NCBI RefSeq assembly: GCF_018603905.1
Contig: NZ_JAHFZZ010000002.1
Coordinates: 620,001 to 684,000, forward strand
Length of the DNA stretch: 64,000 nucleotides
Direction: 5' to 3'
DNA from: Nonomuraea sp. NEAU-A123
GTDB lineage: Bacteria > Actinomycetota > Actinomycetes > Streptosporangiales > Streptosporangiaceae
The translations under genes and the position numbers were made by a program. Shown one piece after another: positions 1 through 7,901 of the stretch. Below the pieces are notes generated by a model. That model saw only the letters and a program-made list of their open reading frames with translations. It made no database searches and was not told the origin of the DNA. Within the stretch, counting starts at the first letter, position 1. Every line of letters starts with the position of its first letter.

Positions 1-1569
1 GTTCGGCACCGGCAGCCGGAGCTCCGTGCCGACGGGGCCGGTGACCGTGCCCACGACCTTGTGGCCGTCCTTGGCCACGACCACGGCGGTGCCGGCCGAG
101 CCCTGGACGGTGACGCGCAGCGCCTTGCCGGCGACGTCGGGCACGGTGTCGACGCGGTCGATGTGCTGCTGGGCGACGGGCTCCATCCAGACGGTCTGCC
201 AGATGCCGGAGACGGCGGTGTACCAGATGCCGCTCGGGTCGAGCCGCTGCTTGCCGATGGGCTGCTGCCCGCTGTCGGTCGGGTCGGTGACACCGACGAC
301 GAGCTCCTGGGATCCGCCGCGCTTGAGCGCGTCGGTCACGTCCACGGTGATCCGGCCGTAGCCGCCCTTGTGCGTGCCGACCTGCTTGCCGTTGACGTAG
401 ATCGTGGCGTCCCAGTCGATCGCGTCGAGGTGCAGCAGCAGGCGCTCGCCGCTCCACGAGCGCGGAACCTCGAACGTCCTGCGGTACCACATGCGGTCCT
501 CGTGCCGGCCGATGCCGGACAGCTGCGACTCCACCGGGTACGGGACGACGATGCGCTCGGCCAGGTCACGGCCGGTGGGGACGGCCTCGCCCGGCTTGGC
601 GGCGGCGAACTGCCAGGTGCCGTTGAGGCTGCGCCACCTGTCCCTGACCAGTTGGGGGCGCGGGTACTCGGGCAGCGGGTTCGCCGGGTTCACGTCCTTG
701 GACCAGCGGGTCTTGAGGATGTAGGCGGACTCGTTGGCGACGAAGGCGTAGGGGAACGCGGCGACGGGCGTGCCGTCGGCGAAGGAGAGGCCGGTGCCGT
801 CGTAGGCGGCGCGCAGCGTGCTCCCCGCCTTAGCCGGAACCGGATATTTCAGCTTAAGCACCACCGTGTCCCGATTTTTCAGGACTACGGAGGTTACGGG
901 CCATTTGGTGCCGGCGACTGTGAGGACCAGGTGGTCGGTCAGGTCGGCGGGCAGCGGGGCGAGCGCCTTGGCGAACGTCAGCGTGGCCAGGTCACCCGTC
1001 GAACCGACCTTCGCCTCGGTGGGCCCGGGCGGGTCGAACCCGTCCGGCGGCGTGAACGCCTCGGACGGCACGGCCACCTTCGGCTGGCTGGCGCTCTGCC
1101 AGCGCAGGTGCAGGTTCGCCCCGCCGAAGTGCTCGAAGTACTCGACCTTGATGTCGTAGTCCTTGCCCGCCTCCAGCGCGATGGGCGTGCCCACCTGCTC
1201 CCTGTCCCAGTCGTCCACCCAGTGGTCGATGACGGCCTTGCCGTCCACCCAGAGCCGGAAGCCGTTGTCGCCGATGATCGAGAACGTGTACGTCTCGGAG
1301 TGCTCGGGCCGGATCTTGCCGGTCCACCGGACGGTGACGTCGTCCTCCCTACCGGTCAGCAGCTTCAACGTCGGGTTGAGGTCGGCCAGTTCCAGACTCG
1401 GGTCCACGACGCTGGCCTTGAGCTCGCCGAAGTCGAACGCGCCGGCCGCCGAGGCGAGGTAGTAGTCGCCGCGCAGCCCGTGCCGTTCGGCCGCGGCGCC
1501 CGCCGGGGTGGGAGCCTGCCATAACACGGCCAGCAGCACGGCGATCATTGCCGCGAGTGACTTTCGCAC
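1..1569 (-). CDS. Secreted PA14 - glycoside hydrolase family 2 protein (3' part outside window)
   Basis: The reading frame is open from a GTG at 1569 to the window start (523 codons), so the catalytic barrel is not seen. AAAGGA lies just upstream of the GTG. Residues 1-25 form a signal peptide (RKS, hydrophobic core, cleavage near AGAAA). Residues about 30-165 look like a PA14 sugar-binding domain (RGDYYL, TYTFSIIGDNGFRLWVDG, FGGANLHLRW). Residues about 315-440 match the GH2 N-terminal jelly roll (LNGTWQFA, MWYRRTFEVP, IYVNGKQVGTHKGGYG, SGIWQTVWMEPV), as in beta-galactosidase and beta-glucuronidase families. The exact substrate cannot be told from this part. The gene diverges from a DeoR sugar-type regulator, a likely controller. 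Confidence 0.85.
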   Translation of the reverse strand, partial: MRKSLAAMIAVLLAVLWQAPTPAGAAAERHGLRGDYYLASAAGAFDFGELKASVVDPSLELADLNPTLKLLTGREDDVTVRWTGKIRPEHSETYTFSIIGDNGFRLWVDGKAVIDHWVDDWDREQVGTPIALEAGKDYDIKVEYFEHFGGANLHLRWQSASQPKVAVPSEAFTPPDGFDPPGPTEAKVGSTGDLATLTFAKALAPLPADLTDHLVLTVAGTKWPVTSVVLKNRDTVVLKLKYPVPAKAGSTLRAAYDGTGLSFADGTPVAAFPYAFVANESAYILKTRWSKDVNPANPLPEYPRPQLVRDRWRSLNGTWQFAAAKPGEAVPTGRDLAERIVVPYPVESQLSGIGRHEDRMWYRRTFEVPRSWSGERLLLHLDAIDWDATIYVNGKQVGTHKGGYGRITVDVTDALKRGGSQELVVGVTDPTDSGQQPIGKQRLDPSGIWYTAVSGIWQTVWMEPVAQQHIDRVDTVPDVAGKALRVTVQGSAGTAVVVAKDGHKVVGTVTGPVGTELRLPVPN

Positions 1570-1599
1570 AGAGTGTCCTTTCGCGCTGGGGCATACCAG

Positions 1600-1682
1600 C
1601 CGATCAAGATCGGACAGGTTATGACCCTTCCTGGGTCCCAAATAAGCATCCATGGACCGAGCCGGTCAAGATTTCCGATCAA
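1600..1682. promoter_or_regulatory. Candidate DeoR operator region with repeated CCGATCAA
   Basis: The divergent gap between the GH2 gene and the DeoR gene contains a perfect 14-bp palindrome, CCGATCAAGATCGG (1600-1613). A second CCGATCAA stands at 1675-1682 in an AT-rich patch rare for this sequence. Two copies of one octamer in the gap between a sugar hydrolase and a DeoR gene suggest autoregulated binding. No binding data are available, so this is inference. Confidence 0.4.
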
Positions 1683-1740
1683 ATTCGTTCTCATATGATC
1701 AGAGGTGAGCCGGAGTTGAGCATTCGTCTATGATCGGGTC

Positions 1741-2541
1741 GTGAGCGACACGCAGAGCGACGGCCGCAGGCCGGTGTTCGCCGCGGAACGCCGGCAGCGC
1801 ATCCTTGAGCTGGTGCGTGCCAACGGCGCCGTGTCCCTGCGCGAGCTCGCCCAATCCGTGCACTCCTCCGAGGTGACCGTCCGCCGCGACCTGCGCGCGC
1901 TGGAGTCGGAGGGCCTGCTCAACCGCCACCACGGCGGGGCCACCCTGCCCGGCGAGCTGTCGCGCGAGGCGGGCTACACGCACAAGGTCTCGCTGGAGGC
2001 CGCCGAGAAGGCCGCGATCGCCGACCTCGCCGTGGCGCTGGTCGAGGACGGCGACGCCATCGTCGTCGGGCCCGGCACCACCACGCAGGAGTTCGCCCGC
2101 CGCCTGACCAGGCACGCGGAGCTCGCCGTGGTGACCAACTCCCTGCTGGTCGCCCAGGTGCTGGCCGGCTCGCCGCGGATCGAGGTGATGCTGACCGGTG
2201 GCTCGCTGCGCGGTTCGATCCTGGCCCTGGTGGGCAGCGCGGCCGAGCACTCACTGTCCGGGCTGCGGGTGCGCCGGGCGTTCATCTCCGGCAACGGGCT
2301 CACCGCCGAACGCGGCCTGTCCACCCCCAACATGCAGGTGGCGGGTGTCGACCGGGCGCTGGCCGCGGCCGCCGAGGAGGTCGTGGTGCTGGCCGACCAC
2401 ACCAAGATCGGCGTCGACACGATGGTGCAGACCGTCGCCGCCGAGCAGATCGGCCATCTGGTCACCGACGAGGGCGCGCCGGGCGACGTGCTCGACGAGC
2501 TGAGCGGCAGGGGCGTCAGGCTGCACATCGCCCGCATCTGA
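1741..2541 (+). CDS. DeoR/GlpR family transcriptional regulator
   Basis: This 266-residue protein has the usual DeoR length and order. An N-terminal winged helix-turn-helix lies at about residues 15-70 (RRQRILELVRANG, SLRELAQSVHSSEVTVRRDL, LLNRHHGGA). A DeoR C-terminal sensor domain follows (VGPGTTTQEFARRL, VVTNSLLVAQVL, MLTGGSLR, ADHTKIG), a fold related to ribose-5-phosphate isomerase that normally senses a sugar phosphate. The GTG start is chosen because an upstream ATG at 1733 runs into a stop after four codons. Its Shine-Dalgarno is weak. It lies 65 bases before a sugar ABC ATPase and diverges from the GH2 gene, which suggests control of carbohydrate use. Confidence 0.9.
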   Translation: MSDTQSDGRRPVFAAERRQRILELVRANGAVSLRELAQSVHSSEVTVRRDLRALESEGLLNRHHGGATLPGELSREAGYTHKVSLEAAEKAAIADLAVALVEDGDAIVVGPGTTTQEFARRLTRHAELAVVTNSLLVAQVLAGSPRIEVMLTGGSLRGSILALVGSAAEHSLSGLRVRRAFISGNGLTAERGLSTPNMQVAGVDRALAAAAEEVVVLADHTKIGVDTMVQTVAAEQIGHLVTDEGAPGDVLDELSGRGVRLHIARI

Positions 2542-2606
2542 TCGAATGTGACGTTTCTGTTACTGGATTGTTTCCTTCCGCGACCACGATCGAGGCGGAG
2601 GCAAGC

Positions 2607-4097
2607 GTGATACAGGTGGCCGGCGTTCTCAAGACATTCCAGGGCGTGACCGCGCTGGACCACGTCACGCTCTCCGTGCGCCCCGGCGAGGTGCACGCGC
2701 TGATCGGCGGCAACGGGGCCGGCAAATCCACCCTGGTCAAGGTGCTGTCCGGCGTCTACCAGCCGGACGCGGGCCAGCTGCGATACCTGGACGAGCCCGT
2801 CAGGTTCGGCAGCCCGGCCGAGGCCAGGCGGGCCGGCATCGCCACCATCCACCAGGAGACGAACCTGGTCCCGACCATGAGCATCGCCCGCAACCTGCTG
2901 CTCGGCAGGGAGCCGCGCAGCCGCCTCGGGCTGATCGACTTCACGGCCGCCAACGCCCGCGCCGAGCAGGTCCTGGCCGAGTACGGCCTGCGTACCGACG
3001 TCCGCAAACCCCTGGGCACGCTGAGCGAGGGGGCCAGACAGCTCGTGGCGCTGGCCAGGGCGGCCACCGCCGACGCCCGCCTGGTCATCATGGACGAGCC
3101 CACCTCCGCGCTGGAGCACGCCGAGCTGGAGACGCTGTTCGGCGCGGTGGCCCGGCTGCGCGACGAGGGCCGCTCGGTCGTCTACGTCACCCATCGGCTG
3201 GAGGAGCTGTACGAGGTCTGCGACCACGTCACCGTGCTGCGTGACGGCCGCGTCGTGCACACCGGCCCGCTGGCCGGGCTGGATCGGCTCCGGCTGGTGT
3301 CGCTCATGCTCGGCCGGCCGTTCCACCCGGTGGAGGAACCGATCGAGCCCGGCGAACCGGACGAGCCGGCCGACGAGCCGGTGCTGGAGGCGAAGGGGCT
3401 CACCCGTCACCACGTGCTCGACGGCGTGTCGCTGGCGGTGCGCGCGGGCGAGGTCGTCGGCCTCGGCGGCCTGCTCGGCGCCGGGCGCAGCGAGACGGCC
3501 AGGGCGATCGCCGGTGTCATGCCGGTGGACGCGGGCCAGGTGACCGTGGCCGGGGCGGCGGCCCGCAAGTGGTCGATCAGGAGCGCCATCCGCGCCGGCG
3601 TCGGCCTCGTACCCGAGAACAGGAAGACCGAGGGCATCGTCCCCACGCTGTCGGTACGCGACAACATCGCGCTGGCCGCACTCCCCCGGCTGTCCCGGGC
3701 CGGGATCGTCTCCGACGCGCAGATCGACGGCATCGTCGAGACGTTCATGAACCGGCTCGGCATCAAGGCCGTCTCACCGCGCCAGCCCGCGGGCGAGCTG
3801 TCGGGCGGCAACCAGCAGAAGGTGCTGCTGGCCCGCTGGCTGGCCATGCACCCCAAGGTGCTGCTGCTCGACGAGCCGACCCGCGGCGTCGACGTGGCCA
3901 CCAAGCTGGAGATGCAGTCGCTGCTCGACGAGCTGGCCGTGGACGGGCTGGCCATCCTGCTGATCTCCTCGGACGTGGCCGAGCTGGCGGGCAACTGCGA
4001 CAGCGTGGTGGTGCTGCGCGACGGCGCGATCAGCGCGCAGCTCAGCGGCGCCGAGGTGACCGAGGACCGCCTCCTCGCAGCGCTGGCGAAGGATTAG
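2607..4097 (+). CDS. Sugar ABC transporter, double ATP-binding subunit (RbsA/XylG/MglA type)
   Basis: The 496-residue protein carries two nucleotide-binding domains, as is usual in the ribose/xylose/galactose importer ATPases. Domain 1 has Walker A GGNGAGKST near residue 37, a signature-like LSEGARQ and Walker B LVIMDEPT. Domain 2 has the degenerate P-loop GLLGAGRSE typical of this family, the signature LSGGNQQKVLLARW and Walker B LLLDEPTRGVD. The GTG at 2607 is chosen because GGAGG lies five bases upstream; a TTG 13 codons earlier has no ribosome binding site. No permease or sugar-binding lipoprotein gene follows, since the next gene is convergent. The ATPase must therefore serve permeases encoded elsewhere, or be a remnant. 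Confidence 0.93.
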   Translation: MIQVAGVLKTFQGVTALDHVTLSVRPGEVHALIGGNGAGKSTLVKVLSGVYQPDAGQLRYLDEPVRFGSPAEARRAGIATIHQETNLVPTMSIARNLLLGREPRSRLGLIDFTAANARAEQVLAEYGLRTDVRKPLGTLSEGARQLVALARAATADARLVIMDEPTSALEHAELETLFGAVARLRDEGRSVVYVTHRLEELYEVCDHVTVLRDGRVVHTGPLAGLDRLRLVSLMLGRPFHPVEEPIEPGEPDEPADEPVLEAKGLTRHHVLDGVSLAVRAGEVVGLGGLLGAGRSETARAIAGVMPVDAGQVTVAGAAARKWSIRSAIRAGVGLVPENRKTEGIVPTLSVRDNIALAALPRLSRAGIVSDAQIDGIVETFMNRLGIKAVSPRQPAGELSGGNQQKVLLARWLAMHPKVLLLDEPTRGVDVATKLEMQSLLDELAVDGLAILLISSDVAELAGNCDSVVVLRDGAISAQLSGAEVTEDRLLAALAKD

Positions 4098-4106
4098 ACC
4101 CCCGGT

Positions 4107-5165
4107 TCAGGTCAGAATGATCGGGTTGCTGAGCGCCGCCATGCGCCCTTCGGCGTGGCGTACTTCGACGCGGACGAACGCCGATTCCGCCGCGCTGGTA
4201 CGCCACTCCACGGCGCCTGATCCATCGCTGGGCAACGATTCGCGGTGCGCCTTGCCGCGATCGGTGTGGAAGCTGACCGTGCCGGATGGCACACCGCGTA
4301 CGTCCACCCGTACCAGCGCCGGCTCGTCGCGGGTCGTCAGCCGCTCACCGATCCCGGCGCTGCGATCACCGGCGGAGACCGTGAGCGACAGTTCGATGGC
4401 GGCCGACTCGGCGATCCAGCTGCGGCCGGCCCGGATGCCGGCGAGGACCGCGTCCGTGCTCAGTTCCTCGGCCAGCACGACGGTGTGCGGTGTACCGATC
4501 TGGCCCTCCAGATGGGTGTCGCTGTTTCCCATCGCGGGCCGCCATCGCCCGCCGTGGATGTCGGCGGCCAGACCGCGGCCCCACTCGGCCAGCGCTGCCT
4601 CGTTGTCGGCGTTCCAGGGCAGGTCCGAGGTCCACAGCCCGTTCCACACCTCGACCACGTCGAACTTCTGGAACGGATACATGAACACGCCGGAGGGGTA
4701 CGGCGCGTGCGGGTGGGCCGCCACGCACAGCCCACCGGCTCGACGTACCTGGTCGAGATGCCGGTCGACCACGTCGTCGCGTAAGCCGTATCGCCAGTCG
4801 ACCACCTGCCCCGGGTCGATGCCCAGCGCCAGCCAGTGCCCGGTCCGGGTGGTGACCTCCTGGCCCAGGATCACCAGCAGACCGGTGGCGTGCGAACCCC
4901 ACGCGGCGTGCGCGTCGGACGTGTTGTGCTCGGTGGTCGCGATGAAGTCCAGCCCCGCCTCACGGGCACCGGCCGCCAGCCGCTCCGGCGTCAGCTCTCC
5001 GCCGTTCGAGTGCACCGAATGCACGTGGCAGTCACCTCGGTACCAGCCACGCCCCCGACCCGCCACCCGCCTCGGCGGGAACCGCGACTCCGCAACCCGT
5101 TCCGCCCGTTCGTCAGCCTTGGCCATCCCGGCAGCGTAGTTCACGGCGACCAGCGCCCCCATCAT
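4107..5165 (-). CDS. PHP-domain metal-dependent phosphoesterase (CehA/McbA-like)
   Basis: The protein has a PHP-type metal site: GDCHVHSVHSNGG at the start of the domain, TTEHN after the next strand, then AAHPHAPYP and GNSDTH, matching the His/Asp/Glu ligands of PHP hydrolases. A C-terminal all-beta region of about 90 residues follows. Family members cleave phosphoesters or related esters, but the substrate here is unknown. The start is placed at an ATG sharing one base with the stop of the upstream dehalogenase-like gene (TGATG), so the two are translationally coupled. An internal ATG at 5126 (MAKADERAE) is an alternative and would lose 13 residues. The pair is probably one transcription unit. 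Confidence 0.8.
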   Translation of the reverse strand: MMGALVAVNYAAGMAKADERAERVAESRFPPRRVAGRGRGWYRGDCHVHSVHSNGGELTPERLAAGAREAGLDFIATTEHNTSDAHAAWGSHATGLLVILGQEVTTRTGHWLALGIDPGQVVDWRYGLRDDVVDRHLDQVRRAGGLCVAAHPHAPYPSGVFMYPFQKFDVVEVWNGLWTSDLPWNADNEAALAEWGRGLAADIHGGRWRPAMGNSDTHLEGQIGTPHTVVLAEELSTDAVLAGIRAGRSWIAESAAIELSLTVSAGDRSAGIGERLTTRDEPALVRVDVRGVPSGTVSFHTDRGKAHRESLPSDGSGAVEWRTSAAESAFVRVEVRHAEGRMAALSNPIILT

Positions 5166-6034
5166 CACGGTCGAGAGGCGTCCAGGCGGTGGTGGGCGGC
5201 CCAGTCGGTGATCGCTTTGGCGATGGTCTCGGGTTGGTCTTCGGGGGCGTGGTGGCCGGCCGGGCCGCAGTGCCGGGTCTCCAGAGCGGCGATGTTCGCG
5301 GCGCACCACGCGGCCATGCGGTCGTCGATGAGGAGGGTCGGCGAGGAGTCGAAGGTGAGCAGGAGTTTGGGGACGTCGGTGCTGGTGGCCAGCCAGGCGT
5401 CGTACTGCTCGACGCGTTCGGCGACGTCGGCGGGCTCGCCGTCCAAGGGGAGGGAACGGGCCCATTCCAGAAGGGGGCGGCGGCTCTCGCGGGTCGGATA
5501 GAACTCCAGATAGGCCTGGATCTCTTCCTCGGGGAGCGGGTTGAGCACGCCGCCGGTGAAAGCCGAACGCACAAAGAAGTCCTGGTCGAGCACCAGCGTC
5601 TCGCCCTGCGGTCCGCGCATGGCCTCGGCGCGGGTGCGCGGCCCATCGCCCAGCTCGCTCCAGGACATCGGCCGGACGATCGTCTCGAAGAAGGCCACGC
5701 CGCGGACGCGGCCGGGGTGCCGGGCCGCCCAGTCGAAGGCCAGCGATCCGCCCCAATCGTGGCCGACCAGCACCACCTCTTCCAGACCCATCCGGTCGAA
5801 CCAGGCGTCCAGGTAGCGGGCGTGGTCGCCGAACCGGTACGGCACGTTCGGCCTGCCTGAGCGCCCCATACCGATGAGGTCGGGGGCCAGCAGCCGGACC
5901 TCCGAGCCGACCGCGGGCAGCACCTTGCGCCACAGCCGGGACGAACCAGGATTGCCGTGCAGGAAGACCCAGGCAGCGCCGCTGCCGGTCTCCTCGTAGT
6001 GCATCGTCGAGTCGAGCACATCGATCTTAGGCAT
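5165..6034 (-). CDS. Haloalkane dehalogenase-like alpha/beta hydrolase
   Basis: The 289-residue alpha/beta hydrolase begins KIDVLDSTMHYEE, as haloalkane dehalogenases of the DhaA/LinB group do. It has the oxyanion/halide-binding HGNP, an Asp nucleophile in VGHDWGG (with the halide-binding Trp next to it), the catalytic Glu in FFETIVRP, and the catalytic His in GPAGHHAPEDQPE. All triad positions of subfamily HLD-II are present. Family members split carbon-halogen bonds hydrolytically, but some relatives are ordinary hydrolases. The start at 6034 is preferred over an ATG five codons upstream because GAGGACGG precedes it. It is followed by a coupled PHP gene and diverges from a TetR gene, the usual arrangement for a TetR-controlled catabolic gene. 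Confidence 0.85.
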   Translation of the reverse strand: MPKIDVLDSTMHYEETGSGAAWVFLHGNPGSSRLWRKVLPAVGSEVRLLAPDLIGMGRSGRPNVPYRFGDHARYLDAWFDRMGLEEVVLVGHDWGGSLAFDWAARHPGRVRGVAFFETIVRPMSWSELGDGPRTRAEAMRGPQGETLVLDQDFFVRSAFTGGVLNPLPEEEIQAYLEFYPTRESRRPLLEWARSLPLDGEPADVAERVEQYDAWLATSTDVPKLLLTFDSSPTLLIDDRMAAWCAANIAALETRHCGPAGHHAPEDQPETIAKAITDWAAHHRLDASRP

Positions 6035-6088
6035 GTGAACCGTCCTCATATCTCATCGGCCGGCGTTCGGGACCGGGCGGAGGAAGCC

Positions 6089-6157
6089 CGACACGATACG
6101 TGGCGTGTCGCCTTAGCGAGTATCGATCTCTCGCGCTCGGCCTGTCAACACGACACG
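6089..6157. promoter_or_regulatory. Candidate TetR operator with CGACACG half-sites
   Basis: The gap between the dehalogenase-like gene and its divergent TetR gene holds an inverted repeat with perfect 7-base arms, CGACACG (6089-6095) and CGTGTCG (6104-6110), separated by 8 bases. A third CGACACG stands at 6151-6157. A TATAGG hexamer just before the TetR start may be a -10 element. Repeated half-sites in a divergent gap fit autoregulation by the TetR protein. Confidence 0.45.
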
Positions 6158-6182
6158 TTCCGTTTCCCTATAGGCTGGGCAC

Positions 6183-6779
6183 ATGCCGAATCCGCCGAAT
6201 CCGCAACGCCGCAGCGAGAAGAGCCGCCGCGCCACCCTCGACGCGACGCTCGACCTGTGCGCCGAGCAGGGATATGCGCAGGTGACGGTGGAAGGCATCG
6301 CCGCCCGTGCGGGCGTGAGCAAGAAAACGGTCTACCGGTGGTGGCCGTCCAAAGGCGCGGTCGTCCTGGAGGCCGTTCACGATGCCGCGGTGCGGCCCAC
6401 GGTCTTCCCGGACACCGGCGATCTCGTCGCCGACCTGTGTACTCAGCTGTCCGGGGTCATTGACGTGCTGAGCGCGCCGCGCACACGATCGGCCTTCATC
6501 GGGGTGCTCACCGAGGCCCAGCATGACCCCGGCCTCGCCGAGCAAATGCATCGCCAGTGGATCGGCCCGCGCATCGATCAGTTCAAGCACCGCCTGCGCA
6601 AGGCTCAGGATCAGGGGCACCTGCCGCCCGGCGCCGATCTGGATGTGATCATGGACGTGGTGTACGGGCCGATCTTCCACCGCCTCATGGTCCATCTCCC
6701 GCTGCCCGACGAGGCTTATCTTCGCAAGGTGGTCGACAGTGTTCTCCCCGCGTCCGACCAGCCTCCCCGCGAGCGCTGA
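6183..6779 (+). CDS. TetR family transcriptional regulator
   Basis: This 198-residue protein has a typical TetR N-terminal helix-turn-helix at about residues 12-60 (EGIAARAGVSKKTVYRWWPSKGAVV) and an all-helical C-terminal ligand domain. That domain has the pattern of the AcrR-like group with a WWPSKG helix-turn-helix (LCTQLSG, RIDQFKHRL, VYGPIFHRLMV). It is divergent from the haloalkane dehalogenase-like gene and is the likely repressor of that operon. The ATG at 6183 is the only start near the divergent promoter. Confidence 0.88.
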   Translation: MPNPPNPQRRSEKSRRATLDATLDLCAEQGYAQVTVEGIAARAGVSKKTVYRWWPSKGAVVLEAVHDAAVRPTVFPDTGDLVADLCTQLSGVIDVLSAPRTRSAFIGVLTEAQHDPGLAEQMHRQWIGPRIDQFKHRLRKAQDQGHLPPGADLDVIMDVVYGPIFHRLMVHLPLPDEAYLRKVVDSVLPASDQPPRER

Positions 6780-6840
6780 GCCCACTCTTGTACGTACGGT
6801 GGTGGGCTTGCGCGCCTCGCCGGGCCCCATCCGGGAGTCG

Positions 6841-7707
6841 TCAGGGAGCTGTGCTCGTGCCCGTGCTCGCGTAGTGCTCGGCGATCTCGTCGCTCGTCGT
6901 CAGCCACACGCCGGGGTGCTGGACGATGTACTCAAGTGCCTGATCGAGGTACTTCGCGCGGAACGCCTGGCCGATGACGAACGGGTGCAACGCCAACGCC
7001 ATGACCCGCCCGCTGTCGGCGGACTCGGCATAGAGCTGGTCGAACTGATCCTTGACCAGTTGCACGAAGTCGTCGCCGCTCATGCCGTGCATCGTGAAAA
7101 TGCCCAGGTCGTTGAGTTCGAGCGAGTACGGCACGCTCAGCATCCCCGGGACGTTCAACCGGTACGGCTGGTCGTCGTTGGTCCAGTCCAGCACGTAGGT
7201 CAGGCCGAGCTCGGCGAGCAGGGACGGCGTCTGGAACGTCTCGGTGAGCGCGGGACCGAGCCAGCCGCGCGGCCGCTGCCCGGTGGCCTTCTGGATGGTG
7301 TCCACCACCTCGCTCAGGTAGGCGCGCTCGTCGTTGACGTCGGCCTGGAGCGTGGAGTTGTTCTTGCCGTGGGCGAGCCATGCCCAGCCGCGGGCGTTGC
7401 CCGCCTCGATGATCTGGGGGTACTGCTCGCACACGTCGGCGTTGAGCAACGTGCTCGCCCGGAGCCCGTGCCGGTCGAGAACCTCCATCACGCGCCAGAT
7501 CGCCACCCGCGGGCCGTAGTCGCGCCAGCCGTAGTTCAGCGGATCCGGCACCAGCGTCGCGGTCGCTTCGTTGATGCTGGTGGAGGGGCGGTCGATCGTG
7601 AAATGCTCAACGTTCAGGCCCACGTAGAAGGCGACGCGGGCGCCTCCTGGCCAGCGGATCGGTTCGCGTCCGACGATCGGGCTGTAGTCGAACAGAGTGT
7701 TCTCCAT
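6841..7707 (-). CDS. Polysaccharide deacetylase-fold hydrolase (PuuE/allantoinase-like)
   Basis: The 288-residue protein resembles the cytoplasmic NodB-fold enzymes typified by PuuE rather than secreted chitin deacetylases, as there is no signal peptide. Visible elements are VAFYVGLNVEHF at the first strand, the metal-site-like AHGKNNS, RPRGWLGPALTET (the family's RGW-xxP block) and ALHPFVIGQ near the end. The first acidic motif reads NVEHF instead of the standard TFDD, as is common in this subgroup. The substrate is unknown. GAGAGG precedes the ATG. The gene diverges from an AraC regulator, which probably controls it. Confidence 0.75.
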   Translation of the reverse strand: MENTLFDYSPIVGREPIRWPGGARVAFYVGLNVEHFTIDRPSTSINEATATLVPDPLNYGWRDYGPRVAIWRVMEVLDRHGLRASTLLNADVCEQYPQIIEAGNARGWAWLAHGKNNSTLQADVNDERAYLSEVVDTIQKATGQRPRGWLGPALTETFQTPSLLAELGLTYVLDWTNDDQPYRLNVPGMLSVPYSLELNDLGIFTMHGMSGDDFVQLVKDQFDQLYAESADSGRVMALALHPFVIGQAFRAKYLDQALEYIVQHPGVWLTTSDEIAEHYASTGTSTAP

Positions 7708-7788
7708 CGCGTTTCCTCTCGGATTGCGTCACGGCCCCGTCAAGGGCTGCCTGTCCATAAAGGTAGGAACCCGAACGCTCCGTCAGGA

Positions 7789-7860
7789 GGGCCGAAGGCG
7801 CCACCGAGTGGGCCGAAGACGCCACCCAAATTGCGACATATCCTCTTTTTCCGGTATGTC
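7789..7860. repeat. 21-bp direct repeat and inverted repeat in divergent promoter
   Basis: Between the deacetylase-like gene and the AraC gene, two 17-base copies of GGGCCGAAGrCGCCACC occur at 7789-7805 and 7810-7826 with a 21-base period. A weaker third unit lies further left. A GACATA...TATGTC inverted repeat (7835-7840 and 7855-7860) follows around a pyrimidine tract. The position fits AraC-type regulator binding to direct repeats, but this is inference. Confidence 0.45.
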
Positions 7861-7901
7861 AGGCTTGGCGGATCATCGCCGCCCCGGGAGACAGGCCGTT
7901 G

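Noticed and set aside
61..1524. Long open frame (487 codons) antisense to the GH2 gene
   Set aside because: High GC opens shadow frames opposite real genes; the composition is Val/Arg/Gly/Asp-rich with no domain, and the opposite strand has signal peptide, PA14 and GH2 domains.
4107..5933. 608-codon frame as one large protein on the minus strand
   Set aside because: Only the last 350 codons encode the PHP protein; the upstream part is a shadow of the dehalogenase-like gene in another frame.
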